A DNA stretch of 64,000 bases, taken from the NCBI GenBank assembly GCA_036925085.1, contig JAUPFP010000008.1, positions 5,656,277 to 5,720,276 of the forward strand. The letters are read 5' to 3'. The notes under the pieces are model-generated. The model saw only the letters and a list, made by a program, of their open reading frames with translations, was not told the DNA's origin and did no database searches. Both the position numbers and the translations under genes were made by a program. This document shows, piece after piece, positions 26,173 to 43,789 of this stretch; position 1 is the stretch's first letter; every line of letters starts with the position of its first letter. The DNA is from Brachycybe producta. Lineage: Eukaryota > Arthropoda > Diplopoda > Playtdesmida > Andrognathidae.

Positions 26173-27795
26173 TTAAGAATTGCTACTTTTGTCATTTGCT
26201 ATACGCCAACATGCGCGGATTTTTAAAAATTAAATAAAACAGGATCTTCATTTAAATAATTTAACTAGTTATCTTAAATTGACAAAGTATATCTGCAGAT
26301 TTTATTTGCCAAACGGTTAATTATTCAATCACAAAGCTCAAAACTGTTGTATCTTACAAGCATTCATTAACATTAAACAGTTCTTTTATCACAAACAAAA
26401 ACAGACTAATATTTTGGACGCCATTTTGTGCTTGACGTTCAAAATTTGATAGAAAAGTTTCAAAATAAAAAACGAGCTTCCATTATACTTTTATAGCTAG
26501 ATATAATATATAGCGGAAGTAAGCGTGAAACTTAAGTTTAAATCAACTGGAAATGAAGGAACTAACTGGTGCAGCTACGTTTAGCGTTCTTTTTTTTTTT
26601 AAAAAAACCGGATGACGCCTGATGCGCATTGTGCCGAAAAATGATTCACCCTCCTCCCTTGTATATGACAGAAGTCTTCATCATTAGGACTCAATCGACA
26701 AGAAGAGGAGGAGAAAACCTTTTTTTTTTGTCAATAACCTAATCATTTCAAAGTCATGCAGTCATTAATAATCACCTTTGAATTCATATATTATTACATG
26801 TAGCATTCAAAAAAAAAAAGTGTCAATCATTGGTTCTCATACAATAAAGTATACAAAAGAAATAAAAGAATTGCAAAGAATGAAAAATAGAAAGAAACCA
26901 AAGAAAAAACAGTCATCATCAGAGGGTTTTTTTTTGATTGGAAACTAAGATGAAGAAAAATCACAAATGAGAGATCCTTATATATATTTTTAAAAAAATG
27001 AGAAGAGATAAAGAAGTCCAATGAATTGAAATAACAAGATATTTCTTCACCAAATTCCATTCCATTCTCTAAGAGCTTAATAATAATCAAAGGTGGTTTC
27101 CTTATCTAACGAGTTTCATATCCCTAAATGAAGTTCATGAAGAAGAAAAAAAAAAACTAAAACACGATAAAAAAAAATTCTTAAAATGAATAAATGACTA
27201 AATTGAGTCTTTTCTTTTCCATTAAACAATGTATTTTTTTTTGTTCTTCAATTTTTTTTTCTTCTTCTTGTCAATTCAACTGATAATTGAATATAACGGA
27301 ATAAAGAACATACAAATAGTAATTGTAGCCTTATGACCTTTAACAATAGAATCAAGAAACTCGATGCATTTTTGAAAACAAAAAAAATATTTTCAAGTTT
27401 TTTTTTTGTTCATCGCTCTCTTGTTAAAATCAATGAACAATAAATTTCTGCATAATTTTTTTTTTGTATAACACCTAATGTGTTTGTGTAAATTGTGTTA
27501 TTTTGTTTTGCAATTTCTCAAAACGAATTATTTTAGCAGCGATTTTCTAGACTCAGAACTTCCATTATCAAGCTTTTTTTTCCTAATTTTTTTTAAAGAA
27601 TAAATTAAAAATTTGCTAAAAAACTATAACATTTAAAAAGGGTACTTTTTAAAGAGTAATTTTAAGTTCACATCTTTAAAAATAAACATTTTGTATTTTG
27701 AAAAGAAGCAACTACGACGTCTAAACTGAACACGTTTTGAAAATATTCCAACTACACTTATCAATTGTGATATTTTTAATTTTGAAAAATAATAC

Positions 27796-27816
27796 GATAC
27801 TATTCTAGTTTCTAAC
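27796..27816. repeat. Orphan terminus of family G foldback MITE
   Basis: GATACTATTCTAGTTTCTAA matches the family-G right end. A weak left arm may exist near 27616 (TAAAAAACTATAAC). Confidence 0.45.
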
Positions 27817-27916
27817 ATTTAGTTGAATTTCTTCTTAAAGTTTCTTTTAAAAGGTTTCTTTCAGAAAAAAATGTCCTAGCGCTGATCAAAAACGCCACAA
27901 TACAAAAAATCAAAGC

Positions 27917-28190
27917 GTTTTAGATACTAGAAGAGCAATTGAAACATGCAAAATATTTTTAAGTAGATATATTTAAAACTAAAAGTTACGACTGTTTGAA
28001 AATGAACAAATCTAAGTTTCTATATGTCATCAAGACGATTATTTTTTTTTTCAAATTTTGTAGAAATTTTAGTGAATAATATAAATGTAAAATTTAAAAA
28101 AGTCTGTCAATAAAACGCTTATTATCAAGTATAGAATGGGCATGGAAAGTCTTAAATGATACAATTACTCTTCTAGTTTTGTTTCTGAAA
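27917..28190. repeat. Foldback MITE, family G
   Basis: The left terminus GTTTTAGATACTAGAAGAGC and right terminus ATTACTCTTCTAGTTTTGTT are imperfect inverted copies of the family consensus. AT-rich core, no reading frame. Confidence 0.55.
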
Positions 28191-29157
28191 TGTCAAATAA
28201 TAAAAATTTCGAAAATCAACTGTATAATTGCATCACAATCAGACAGATTAACAAATAAAATTAGGATTGTATCAATTTGTCTGATAAAAAGGGGATAATA
28301 AAAAAAGTTTTCAACAATTTAAATAAAAAGGGTTCTTGTATTCTTTTGTTATTACACAATCTTAATTTTTTTTGTCAATCTCTCTGACGTCACAAGCTTC
28401 TTCTATGGGCTTAGTCTAGAATCTTACCTGGAATTTACTGAATGGTCAAAAATGTTACCAGGTAAATGGTGTGAGTCTATACAGAATACAAAAAAGAGAA
28501 CCCCTTGTAAACACATTTGTATATTTTTTTTATACAAAAAATGATGACGTTGTGTACAAAGTTACACATGTAAAAAGGCAAATATCATCATTCCACATTT
28601 TAAGTTTCCTATACAAACATTATTTTGCAGCAATTATTCTTTAAACGTTTTCACTCAAAAACTTTGTAAAGAACAATTTCGAAAAAAAACTTTTTTTTTA
28701 AATATATATAGTTTTCAAAATCCTTATAGTAATCTCAAATTTCACCCCACTCACAATAAATAAATACCTTTACACACTCTTTTTACACACAGTATATCGA
28801 CTTCACTAAAAGTTCACAATAAAAGTGGACTTTGGTTCTAATTATGTAAACCATTTTTTTCCCCTTCTGTATAAAATACATGAAGAGAAATGGAAAGAAT
28901 GAACAAAAAAAAAAACATACGCAAACAAAAAAAAAATAGTGCGTATTCGAACACCGTATATATGAACACATTTGAAAAAAAAATATATATATTCCCCGAA
29001 CCACTTTAAAAAGAAAACATTTTGAAGAAGCGAATAAATTTAAAAGATTGACGGCCCCAAGTGACGTGTATATTTGGTCTATAGGACCTTATGTATCTAA
29101 GTATATGCAAACACGTCCCAAATTCCTCAAACAAATTAGGAAAAGAAAATGGGGATG

Positions 29158-29292
29158 AAGAGAGAGAGAACGAGAGAGAGAGAGAACGAGAGAGAGAGAG
29201 AACGAGAGAGAGAGAGAGAGAACGAGAGAGAGAGAGAGAGAACGAGAGAGAGAGAGAGAGAGAACGAAAGAAAGAGAGAGAGAACGAAAGAA

Positions 29293-29323
<31 letters not shown>

Positions 29324-29330
29324 GAGAAAG
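29158..29330. repeat. (AG)n tract interrupted by GAACG at near-regular spacing
   Basis: Purine-only dinucleotide repeat in which AACG interruptions recur every 14-22 bp, giving a higher-order pattern. It creates long Arg/Glu or Ser/Leu reading frames on both strands that are not genes. Confidence 0.9.
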
Positions 29331-30410
29331 GGAAATACATCATTCTCAAGTGATGCATTTCGTAAAGAAAAGATCAAAATAAAAGGTAAGAAAAATGACA
29401 ACAAAACAGTTAGGACTTGAGTGAGTGGCACAAACAATGAGAGGAAGAAAAAAGATACTATGGGTCCCTCTCTCTTTATATCTCTCATTCCTTCGCTTTC
29501 TATATTTCTCTCACTCCTTTGTGCCATATACAATTTTCAAAAATATAGGAACTAGTAGTAGTACTTACTGTCTATAAGCCCCTAGCAAAACATTGCCAAA
29601 TGAAAAGTGTTTTTAACGACGAAAAGCAAACATATGTGACAGGCATTTCCATAAACGCGTGTGCAAGAATTTGTGCACCTGCACCTCTTACCACAACTAT
29701 GTTCATTCTAGTTTTTATACCAGTGTGCATGCAATTTTCTGCATATTACTAGTTAAAATATTTTTTTTCAACAAGTCTTTGGACAATTGCACATGAGATA
29801 ATTTGTTAAGTTAAACAAACCATTCTTGACACTTGCGAGCTAAAATATATATATGCCCCTAAAATAAGTTTAATTTGTAGATTCTGTGGGCCCATTAAGA
29901 ATTTTACGTGTGAGAAAACAACATTTTTTTCCCAACTATGATAAATTTATTTTTAGATAAAAAATAAAAGTGCAGAACACGCGTTTCTTCACACAGAAAT
30001 CCATCAAAAAGATTATTTTATTTGAGAGGTCTTTAAAAATTAAAATAACAAAACTTTCTTGAAAATATTTATGTAGGATTACTATACTGTATATTAAGAA
30101 ACGCTTGTTTTAAATATAGAATCTCTACAGAAAGATCCCTTAAAAGGTATTAAAAATAATAAGAGAGAAGAGGCGAAAATACAATTGTAGCATATTTTTT
30201 TAGATGAATTAATAGTAGGATTTTTTAAACACCAACAAACGAATTTATAAAATATAATTGGAAATTTTCATCCAGTGGCTACATAAAATATTATTATAGA
30301 ATACTAAATATTAGTAGGCATGTTAGCATATTTTTTGCAGAATATAAATCACCTTTATATTATTATTATTATCATTATTGTACACTCGTATGTGTCATTA
30401 TTGTGAATTT

Positions 30411-30895
30411 GAAAAATTACTCTGCAAGCAGAGTGGATAAAAAAAGTCCAATTGAAGCATGCGAAATGCATTGTCAAAACCGAATAACAATTGCAATGTG
30501 CAGGGCCGTCTTAGGGCATGTCGGGGCCCTTGGGCACACAAGAATTGGGGGCCCCATTGGATAGTAAAAATTAGAAAAAATTTAAAAATCTGATCTGGTG
30601 TCCTATTAACATTTCAATTTAGAAATGTTGACGGTAATTCTTAGTAGGTATATCTACCTAAAAATAGAAAAAAATTTGAGCTCCTTTTTTTTGTGTAAGC
30701 GAATATATCGGCCTTTTGGGGCCCCCGTGAGGTCGGGGGCCCTGGGCACGGGCCCCGTGTGTCCTTATAGTAAAGACGGTACTGGCAATGTGTTCTGGTG
30801 CAGCTGAAATAATGTATTATCAGAAAATTAAGAGACCCATAATACAAATTTATTTTCATGTATGTCTTAGAATCCTAGGAAGAAATGACCAGTAG
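30411..30895 (-). mobile_element. Non-LTR retrotransposon 3' fragment, copy 3, split by a hAT MITE
   Basis: Read on the minus strand, this aligns with copy 1 (43790-44213): shared words include GACAATGCATTTCGCATGC, TCAGAAAATTAAG and CTGGTCATT, and the same terminal CAGAGTAATTTTT. The alignment is interrupted exactly at 30501-30784 by the MITE listed next. No intact reading frame. Confidence 0.6.
30501..30784. mobile_element. hAT-type MITE with 8-bp target site duplication
   Basis: A 284-bp GC-rich insert beginning CAGGGCCGTCTTAGGG; its right end in reverse complement begins CAGTACCGTCTTTA, so the ends share CAGnnCCGTCTT. The 8-mer GCAATGTG flanks it directly on both sides (30493-30500, 30785-30792). 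Terminal CAG plus an 8-bp duplication is characteristic of hAT elements. Subterminal GGGGCCC / GGGCAC blocks are also inverted. It has no transposase and is therefore non-autonomous. The target is the retrotransposon fragment around it. Confidence 0.85.
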
Positions 30896-31009
30896 ATCTA
30901 ATATGAATCAGTCCGTGCAAACATCTTTCAAATTTTGTTTGAGTGGTCACTCTTACCCAAATATAATGCCCTGCTCAGCTTACTTAAGTTGGTTGAGAAC
31001 AAGAGCCTT

Positions 31010-31525
31010 CTATCGGTACTGGTAAAGGCTCGAGATACCAATAACTGCTGAGTTGTTTATTCCAATGAAATGGTTCAACATAAGGCTACTAGGTTTATTT
31101 GTGACATTACCAGAAAAGCGTTCAGAGCTGTAATTCAACAACTTACTTGTTAGATGATCAAAATTTAGTCTGAACGTTTTTGAACAAATGCTACAAAGGC
31201 ATAAACCAACTTCTTTGCAATGCAGAAACCTATATTTCAGAGAGGTGACAACGGGACAACAAAATTAGTGTTTTTTGGATGAACACATTCATATTAGTTG
31301 TTAGTTATTCTTATGTTTATTCGACAATATAAATCAGTTCCAAATAAGTTTGTAGATGAAAAATGTAGCTTAGTGTTTCATGAGATTCATAAATTGTTCT
31401 GACAATGCATCTTATCATCTCAGGTTTATATTTTCTGATATTGACAGTGCATTTCGCATGCTACACTTGGATTTCTGTGCTTCTGTCACGGGTATTCACG
31501 GCTACTTGCAGAGTAATTTTTCAAA
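31010..31525 (+). mobile_element. Non-LTR retrotransposon 3' fragment, copy 2 (degenerate)
   Basis: Near 31069-31165 the + strand encodes MVQHKATRFICDITR...RAVIQQLT before a stop, resembling the (V/I)QxRAxRFV segment after the reverse transcriptase fingers and palm of LINE elements. The end (GACAGTGCATTTCGCATGCT ... GCAGAGTAATTTTTC) is shared with copies 1 and 3. Stops and frameshifts show it is dead. Copies 2 and 3 lie back to back with their 5' sides adjacent. Confidence 0.55.
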
Positions 31526-31889
31526 TGAAAATTCACTTCTTCTATTCCAGACAGAAATTGTGCCAAACATAAACTTTAATAATAAAAATGTGAAATCTTT
31601 TGAAGGAAATGTTAAGTTTTCACACTCAATATTTTCTATATATTTTTCATATGAACCTATGTGTGTATTGTATTACTTTTTTAAACCCAATTGAAGCTCT
31701 TTATATTTCTTTTATATCGTAATACGACTGAAGCAGCGAACCATTCTAAATATAATGAAAAATCTACTTTTGGGTCCTATACGGTATATACTGTATATAT
31801 TGATATAAGGCTATACACACTTGAAAACTATTGTGTTCACCAAGAAACCCATGAAAACAATACTTGAATTCAAGTTGAACGGACGTCGG

Positions 31890-38298
<6,409 letters not shown>

Positions 38299-40176
38299 TT
38301 AGGTCTGTTTGCTCCAAGTGGAATCTGATTTTTCACAGGAAGTTGCTTTGGCAATAAAAGCATTCAGAGTGGCGGTCATATTTGAATTCGATGAACCAAG
38401 TCCATTCTCAAGGGCTTGAAGGCCTGACGATGATGCACCATGACTCGAAAGTCCAGTAGCAGTGACCACCACTGAAGCTGGGACCACTGTTGTCGAATTT
38501 GAAGCCAAAGATACCGAATAGTTCAAAGGTAGGACACCATTAGACATAAAGGGCTTATGATGAGGCCAACAAGGCTCTCTGAAAGCTGTGGGACTGCAAG
38601 GAAGTGGCCTACCTGTTGCGGACATTGCAACCGGACTCAATGGAGCAACTTGTTGCTGCTGCTGTTGTTGGTTGTGATTGTGGTGATGTTGCGAAGATGC
38701 CGTTGCTGCAGCAACTGCAGCAGCCACAAAAGAAAGACTTCTGGAAGCGTGAGGAGCAATGGTATACTGCAATGGTGGTGATAAATTTTTAGAAATCTTT
38801 TCATCAGATATGAAAATTTTTGACCTTCTTCCAACCACCTCTTCAGAAGCTCCGATTTTTAATCCCGGCGATAAACAATCGTCCAACAAAGAATCACTGT
38901 CACTGGAGTCTTCGTGGTCCCAATTATCTTTAATAGTAATTTCGTTAGTTGTTTTCAACACTTCTCGATCATCGGATTCCACTTCAGAATCAGAAATGCG
39001 ATCCAAACCAATTTTGTGTTCGTTTTTTGCAGAGATCTGACCCGAAGAACGACGCCGACGACGATTTCCATTGTCATTTTGATGCACGGTAAAGTTACGA
39101 CGAGAAGTGACAACTCTTTGCTTGGAAGTCATTTGGACATGTAAGAACCGTGCCTCAGAAACTGCCTCTCGTACGATATCTTTCGGATGATCCGGTGCCA
39201 ATAAACTTTCCATATCAAATTGACGCCTTTTAGAATTCGGTATACATGTAGACATCGAAGATGTAGGTTTACGAAGAAGAAACGCAGCATGTACTGAAGC
39301 CATCGTACTCGGTGTGGTCGTACTGTCCGGTTTAACAACACCATCGTTCCAAAAGTGTCCAGCACTTATCATTGTGGCAGATCCATTGGGTGTGGTTGGT
39401 CTAGGAGACACGCTTGAAGCAGGAGGTGGAGGTGGTGGACTCGTACTGTCCTCGTCTTCGGGAACCGAAAGGCCCATATGTTTACGCACACGACGCTGAG
39501 CTTTACGACGTCGAAAATCACCCTTTTTAAAATCTTCCAAATTTGCAGGATGAATAGCCCAATAATGCCCTTTTCCATTGGCACTTCTACCAGATTTTAT
39601 AAAACAATCATTCAAAGACAAATTATGACGAATGCTATTTCTCCAACCTGGACCACGAGCACGAAAATATGAATAATTGTCAAGTATATATTGATAAATA
39701 TCACTTAAGACCAATTTCTTTTCAGGATTACTTAGAATAGCCATCGCAATGAGTCCAATGTAACTATGTTGTGGTTTAGGTTCTTCTTGAATGCGATAGG
39801 CTCTCGGATCAAATTTGGCATACGGAGAAAGAGCGACAAACGCTTCGTGAGCCACTGCCGATGCTGCGGCACCAGATCCAACAATACCACTACCACCACC
39901 TTGAGAATGATGATGATGATGATGATGTCCTGGATGATGACCATAGGGAGATGCAGTTAAGGCAAACGGCGATGACAATGCTGGATGACTATAGCGAAAA
40001 CGGTCAGCATAAGAAGCATAATTATATAATTGAAGTCGATAATGTTCAAGAGCTGCTTGAGTTAGATTTTGATTCAATGACATATAGGCGGCCGCACAAG
40101 ATGATGGGTCAGCAGCAGCCAAGTTCTTTAGAGTGTACGGAATCAAAGCGGCCGTTGTGTTGTCGTTACTGCACAT
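38299..40176 (-). CDS. foxq2: FoxQ2-like forkhead transcription factor, intact single-exon gene
   Basis: A 625-residue protein starting at the ATG at 40176 (MCSNDNTTAALIPY; G at -3) and ending TAA at 38299-38301. Residues 133-230 are a complete forkhead DNA-binding domain: KPQHSYIGLIAMAI, then GWRNSIRHNLSLNDCF (recognition helix), GKGHYWAIHP and the basic wing FRRRKAQRRVRKHMGL. The domain is closest to FoxQ2 as I remember it (LVLSDIYQYILDN, SGRSANGKGHYW, FKKGDFRRRKAQ). FDMESLLAP at 320-328 is an eh1-like motif, which in Fox proteins recruits Groucho co-repressors. Other segments: His run 84-90, Pro run 247-252, NRRRRRSS at 371-378 (possible nuclear signal), an acidic/Ser patch at about 418-434 and a Gln run 503-509. 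Family role: anterior/apical patterning. No intron interrupts the domain. The open frame runs upstream to 40284 but without an ATG. FoxL1 or FoxD are less likely alternatives. Confidence 0.93.
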   Translation of the reverse strand: MCSNDNTTAALIPYTLKNLAAADPSSCAAAYMSLNQNLTQAALEHYRLQLYNYASYADRFRYSHPALSSPFALTASPYGHHPGHHHHHHHSQGGGSGIVGSGAAASAVAHEAFVALSPYAKFDPRAYRIQEEPKPQHSYIGLIAMAILSNPEKKLVLSDIYQYILDNYSYFRARGPGWRNSIRHNLSLNDCFIKSGRSANGKGHYWAIHPANLEDFKKGDFRRRKAQRRVRKHMGLSVPEDEDSTSPPPPPPASSVSPRPTTPNGSATMISAGHFWNDGVVKPDSTTTPSTMASVHAAFLLRKPTSSMSTCIPNSKRRQFDMESLLAPDHPKDIVREAVSEARFLHVQMTSKQRVVTSRRNFTVHQNDNGNRRRRRSSGQISAKNEHKIGLDRISDSEVESDDREVLKTTNEITIKDNWDHEDSSDSDSLLDDCLSPGLKIGASEEVVGRRSKIFISDEKISKNLSPPLQYTIAPHASRSLSFVAAAVAAATASSQHHHNHNQQQQQQQVAPLSPVAMSATGRPLPCSPTAFREPCWPHHKPFMSNGVLPLNYSVSLASNSTTVVPASVVVTATGLSSHGASSSGLQALENGLGSSNSNMTATLNAFIAKATSCEKSDSTWSKQT

Positions 40177-40800
40177 TCCAAATGAATATCGTGTGCACAC
40201 ACAAACACACCACAAGCACGCACAAATAAAACACAAAAATAAGCAACAACAAAAAAAATACCTTGCAAAAAAGTAAGAAGACAAAAATCAGTCCAAAAGT
40301 TGATTTTGTCTTCTTGTCGATATGTCTCGTTGTTTCTTTATGAGAAAGATCAAAAATAAAATGATGATTCCTTTGACAAAAATCGGAATCAGAAAACAAA
40401 CTCAGATGACATCAAACTATTCAAGAAGAAGAAAAAAAAAATACTCAAAACTGAATGTATAGAAAATAAAAACAGCTTCAAACATTCGCGACTTTTTGCG
40501 ACAAAACAAAATCCGTATAAATAGATATGAAATTTAAAAATGATTACGAACTTCAAAAATGAACTGTACACATTTTGTTTCTTTAAAAAAAATAATAACA
40601 AGAAATGTGTAAAAAAAAACGTATGAAGATCAAAACGTGTATTGTCCTTTTAAATATGCATCATCAATTGGGCATAAAAAAGGCCTATATATGCTTAGAG
40701 GTGCAATTGAAAAGCATCACTTTCAGACCCTGGAGATAAGGGAAAAAGTGTTTAAAACCGCAAAAGAATAAACGATTCTCGCGTTTACACGATCTTTATA
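40177..40800 (-). promoter_or_regulatory. Probable FoxQ2 5' UTR and core promoter region
   Basis: On the minus strand TATAAAGA begins at 40800, followed about 30 bp later by a possible start site near 40770; this would leave a 5' UTR of about 590 nt before the ATG at 40176. The short stretch after the box (GTGTAAACGCGAG) contains GTAAAC, a forkhead-site core, so autoregulation is conceivable. This rests on one TATA-like word, and an upstream spliced promoter is equally possible. Confidence 0.3.
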
Positions 40801-42346
40801 CAAATGAGCACACAAAACACACGGGTGTTTCAGAGGTGGAGAAACAGGACAGCTTTACACTTGTTGTTGGCCCTTCGGGGTGACTAGAAAAAGGGGGAGG
40901 ACGGATGATGTTTTTAAAAAGGAGGATGGGGGTTATACCTAGAATACATACTACAATTCCACCTCATCACCATATACATATACAATATATGTAGTATATT
41001 ATATACATATACATATAAAGATACAAAACTCTGGAAATATACAGACTTCAAATTGGGTGGTTGGTTTAGAAAGATAAATGGGGTGGTAGAATAGGGGGTG
41101 AGTTTTCTGCTTTTCCTCCTTAATATGCTTCAAAGCCAACCAAAGTCCATTAAACACAACACACCCTTCACACTAATACATAGAAATTCAAAAAAAAAAG
41201 CTGTAGAAAACTAGAGGAGTAACAAGGTATATAGAAGATAGATAGAGAGGTTGACAAGAAAAAGCAGCTCATTGGTTGAAAAACTCTTCATATTAATGAA
41301 GCTGTCTGGTTGGTTGTTGAAATTCAATGTCTGCCAATATTTGCGCAAAGTTTGATAACCTGGTTGAATTGGATTATATGTAGGCATGAATGGAGGCATC
41401 ATCATGCAATGTCACTCTATATACAATTTATATATGTACTTTATATATATATATATACGTATATACAGTATAGACACACACACAGTATACACTAGGTGCT
41501 GTGTTTCACATACATATAAATACAGCAGTGGAGCTTGTACACAGTAGCAAAGATTTTTTTGTGTGTGCGCGCCAACATCAGTTCGATCTTTTTATCGATT
41601 TTTCAACTAGAAGATCAAAAAAATTCCATGAATGATGGCTCTTCTTGCAACATCCTTCAAAAACAACAACAGCATGCATCAAAAAGTGTAGAAAAGCAAA
41701 GCAAGCGCCTTGTCACTTATCATTTTTTTAGTTTTATAATCTATATATATACTGTATATACAGCATGTATGTGTAGACCAAATTGTAAACAATTACATCA
41801 CGCGATTTACACTATATTTACTAAGAAATATTTTTATGTTGTTTGCAATCACTTTGTGTAGAAACATATACTGTATTTGTATTAAAATTTAAATAAAACA
41901 CGGCATGCATCCTAGTGAACCGCATTAAGTAATATATGCCTACATTGAGTGTGCGGTCATTCTGCTATAATAGCTCATATTGGCGCTAAAATCAAATAAG
42001 TAAAAATACTTGTTGCAAATTGTTTTGATGATCAATGGTCATATTCATAAAATTCAATTGTTAGCTAACGGTCATATGCAACGTTAGCAATACTCCGTTA
42101 TCACTATTTAATATAGATGCAAACCATTGGCTATAATATAATTAGAATAATTAGAAATGTGACCATTTCTAAAAAAAAACTTGTGTATAAAATTTGGTAT
42201 TAAAAAGTAAACAAATTTGTGTGTTGAATTAATAAAACACCATACAGTACACACCACACATAGGTTGTAGCGCCATTCATAATCTAGGACCCTTAAAAAG
42301 CACATACCAATGGTATACCCTAGCTTTATGCACCTAATACACAGAT
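40801..42346. other. FoxQ2 upstream intergenic DNA
   Basis: No coding exon seen. AT-rich with TA-rich hairpins (near 40970-41020 and 41740-41770) and a weak family-G-like terminus near 41203 (TAGAAAACTAGAGGAGTAAC). Confidence 0.5.
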
Positions 42347-42540
42347 GCCTCATTACGAAAAGAAAATAAGACTGTGATATGACAATAAACTGTCATAACC
42401 TTGTAACAATCACAAAGCAAATTACAAAATAAATATGACAAAATAATGTCATAATCATATTTTGTAAATTGCTTTTGTGACTGTTGCGATATGACAATTT
42501 GCCATCATATGACAGTCTTACTGCCTTTCTGTAACGAGGC
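42347..42540. repeat. Foldback MITE with GACTGTCATATGACA arms (family K, copy 1)
   Basis: Nearly the whole element is an inverted repeat. The left arm GCCTCATTACGAAAAGAAAA, then AAGACTGTGATATGACAAT and CAATCACAAAGCAAATTACA, pairs with the right arm (GACTGTTGCGATATGAC ... ATGACAGTCTTACTG ... GTAACGAGGC). A relative occupies 61957-62200. No reading frame; target duplication not resolved. Confidence 0.65.
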
Positions 42541-43789
42541 CCCAGTGTTTACTGCTGCCAATGACGAACAATTCATAACACAGCAAAGGTGTACTGTATA
42601 ACACAATAACAACACATTCTACTGTGTAAGCCCCTGCATACAAAACCCCACCAGAAAGGGTTGTTCATGACAATTCTTGTTTGAGACAGTTTACAGAAAC
42701 ATGTCACTCAGTTTAAAAATAAGCTAATCAAGGCAAGTGTGTGTATGTGTGTATGTGGATCCAATTGGCAGCTGAAAAAAGTACAAAAGATTTGTCGAAG
42801 AGATATGCAAGGGATGTCGTTGTGCCACTATAGGATTGCAAAAGCTCTTGTGTTGAATGTGTCCTCCATAATTGAACACGACAATTGAAAGATCCGTAGA
42901 AGACCAAACACCACCCTATATAAACGTAGGCCACAAGATGAAACAAACAAAAGAATTGAGAAAAAAAAAGAAGAAGAAACCCTCCCTCTTTCCCCATGAT
43001 GAGGATGATGAAAAAGATGTGTTTGTGTCTTGGTGTTGTCTATTTACAAACTGACATTATCTTTGAACAGTTGGGGGCAATCAGAAAATCCATTGGGTAA
43101 CTGGATCGTAACATTTCAAAAGTGCCTGTCAACATATTTGGACAGTGTTTGCACCACAGTAGTACATGCATATATGCAATTTTCATAAAAAGACATTGTA
43201 ATCTAAGATTGTGTTGTTACATGTTGTATTCAACTTGTTCATAAACATGCATTAAATAGAATTTGCACAAAGTGTCAAACTAAAGAAAGATATGTCTCAA
43301 ACATTTATATACTTTATAGCATAGAAAGGTGTTTGTCACCTCACATACATTATAAGGTTCTCAAATAGAAATTCTCACTCCCCTATATTCACACAATGTA
43401 AAACAAGACTAATGTGGCACGTAAGAAAGACAAGGTGTGCCATTACAGGCGTTCACATATTATTCAAACCACGTCGTTTCTCCTTACAATTTTTTCTATC
43501 TGACACAAGGAGAAAAAAAATGTCATTTGAGGCTTTAACCATCGTGCTTGTTCAATAAATACGAACCTAGCTAATTATGATTCAACTATAGTAGGCCTAT
43601 AACTAGCCCTAAGACATGAGATAAGAGTGGACGTAAATGGCATTGATTTTCTTGTTAGTTGGTTATCTTTCAAATCAAGCATTTATGACAAGTGATTCTT
43701 TTTAATCTGTCCTTGTAGTTATTAAGAAATATTAAGCAATATAATCAACTTATGACCTAAAGTTGAGTTTACTGTTTGTCATTGCCAGA
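42541..43789. other. AT-rich intergenic stretch
   Basis: Nothing coding recognised; short frames here arise from A-rich and GT-rich tracts. Confidence 0.5.

Larger units (their letters stand above)
26176..29157. other. AT-rich intergenic stretch
   Basis: No exon recognised. It contains family-G termini (27796-28190) and a block at 28312-28354 that resembles 2408-2450 (AAGGGTTC(C/T)TGTATT...TTGTTATTA). Long A/T homopolymers create many accidental reading frames. Confidence 0.55.

Noticed and set aside
29006-29533. Long Arg/Glu-rich and Ser/Leu-rich reading frames on both strands
   Set aside because: They are translations of the (AG)n tract, open on both strands because the repeat contains no stop words.
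40177-40284. 36-residue upstream extension of the FoxQ2 frame that looks like a signal peptide or membrane segment
   Set aside because: It has no ATG (the frame opens with TTG), is built from T/G-rich low-complexity DNA, and a nuclear transcription factor should not carry a secretory leader. The ATG at 40176 has a good context.
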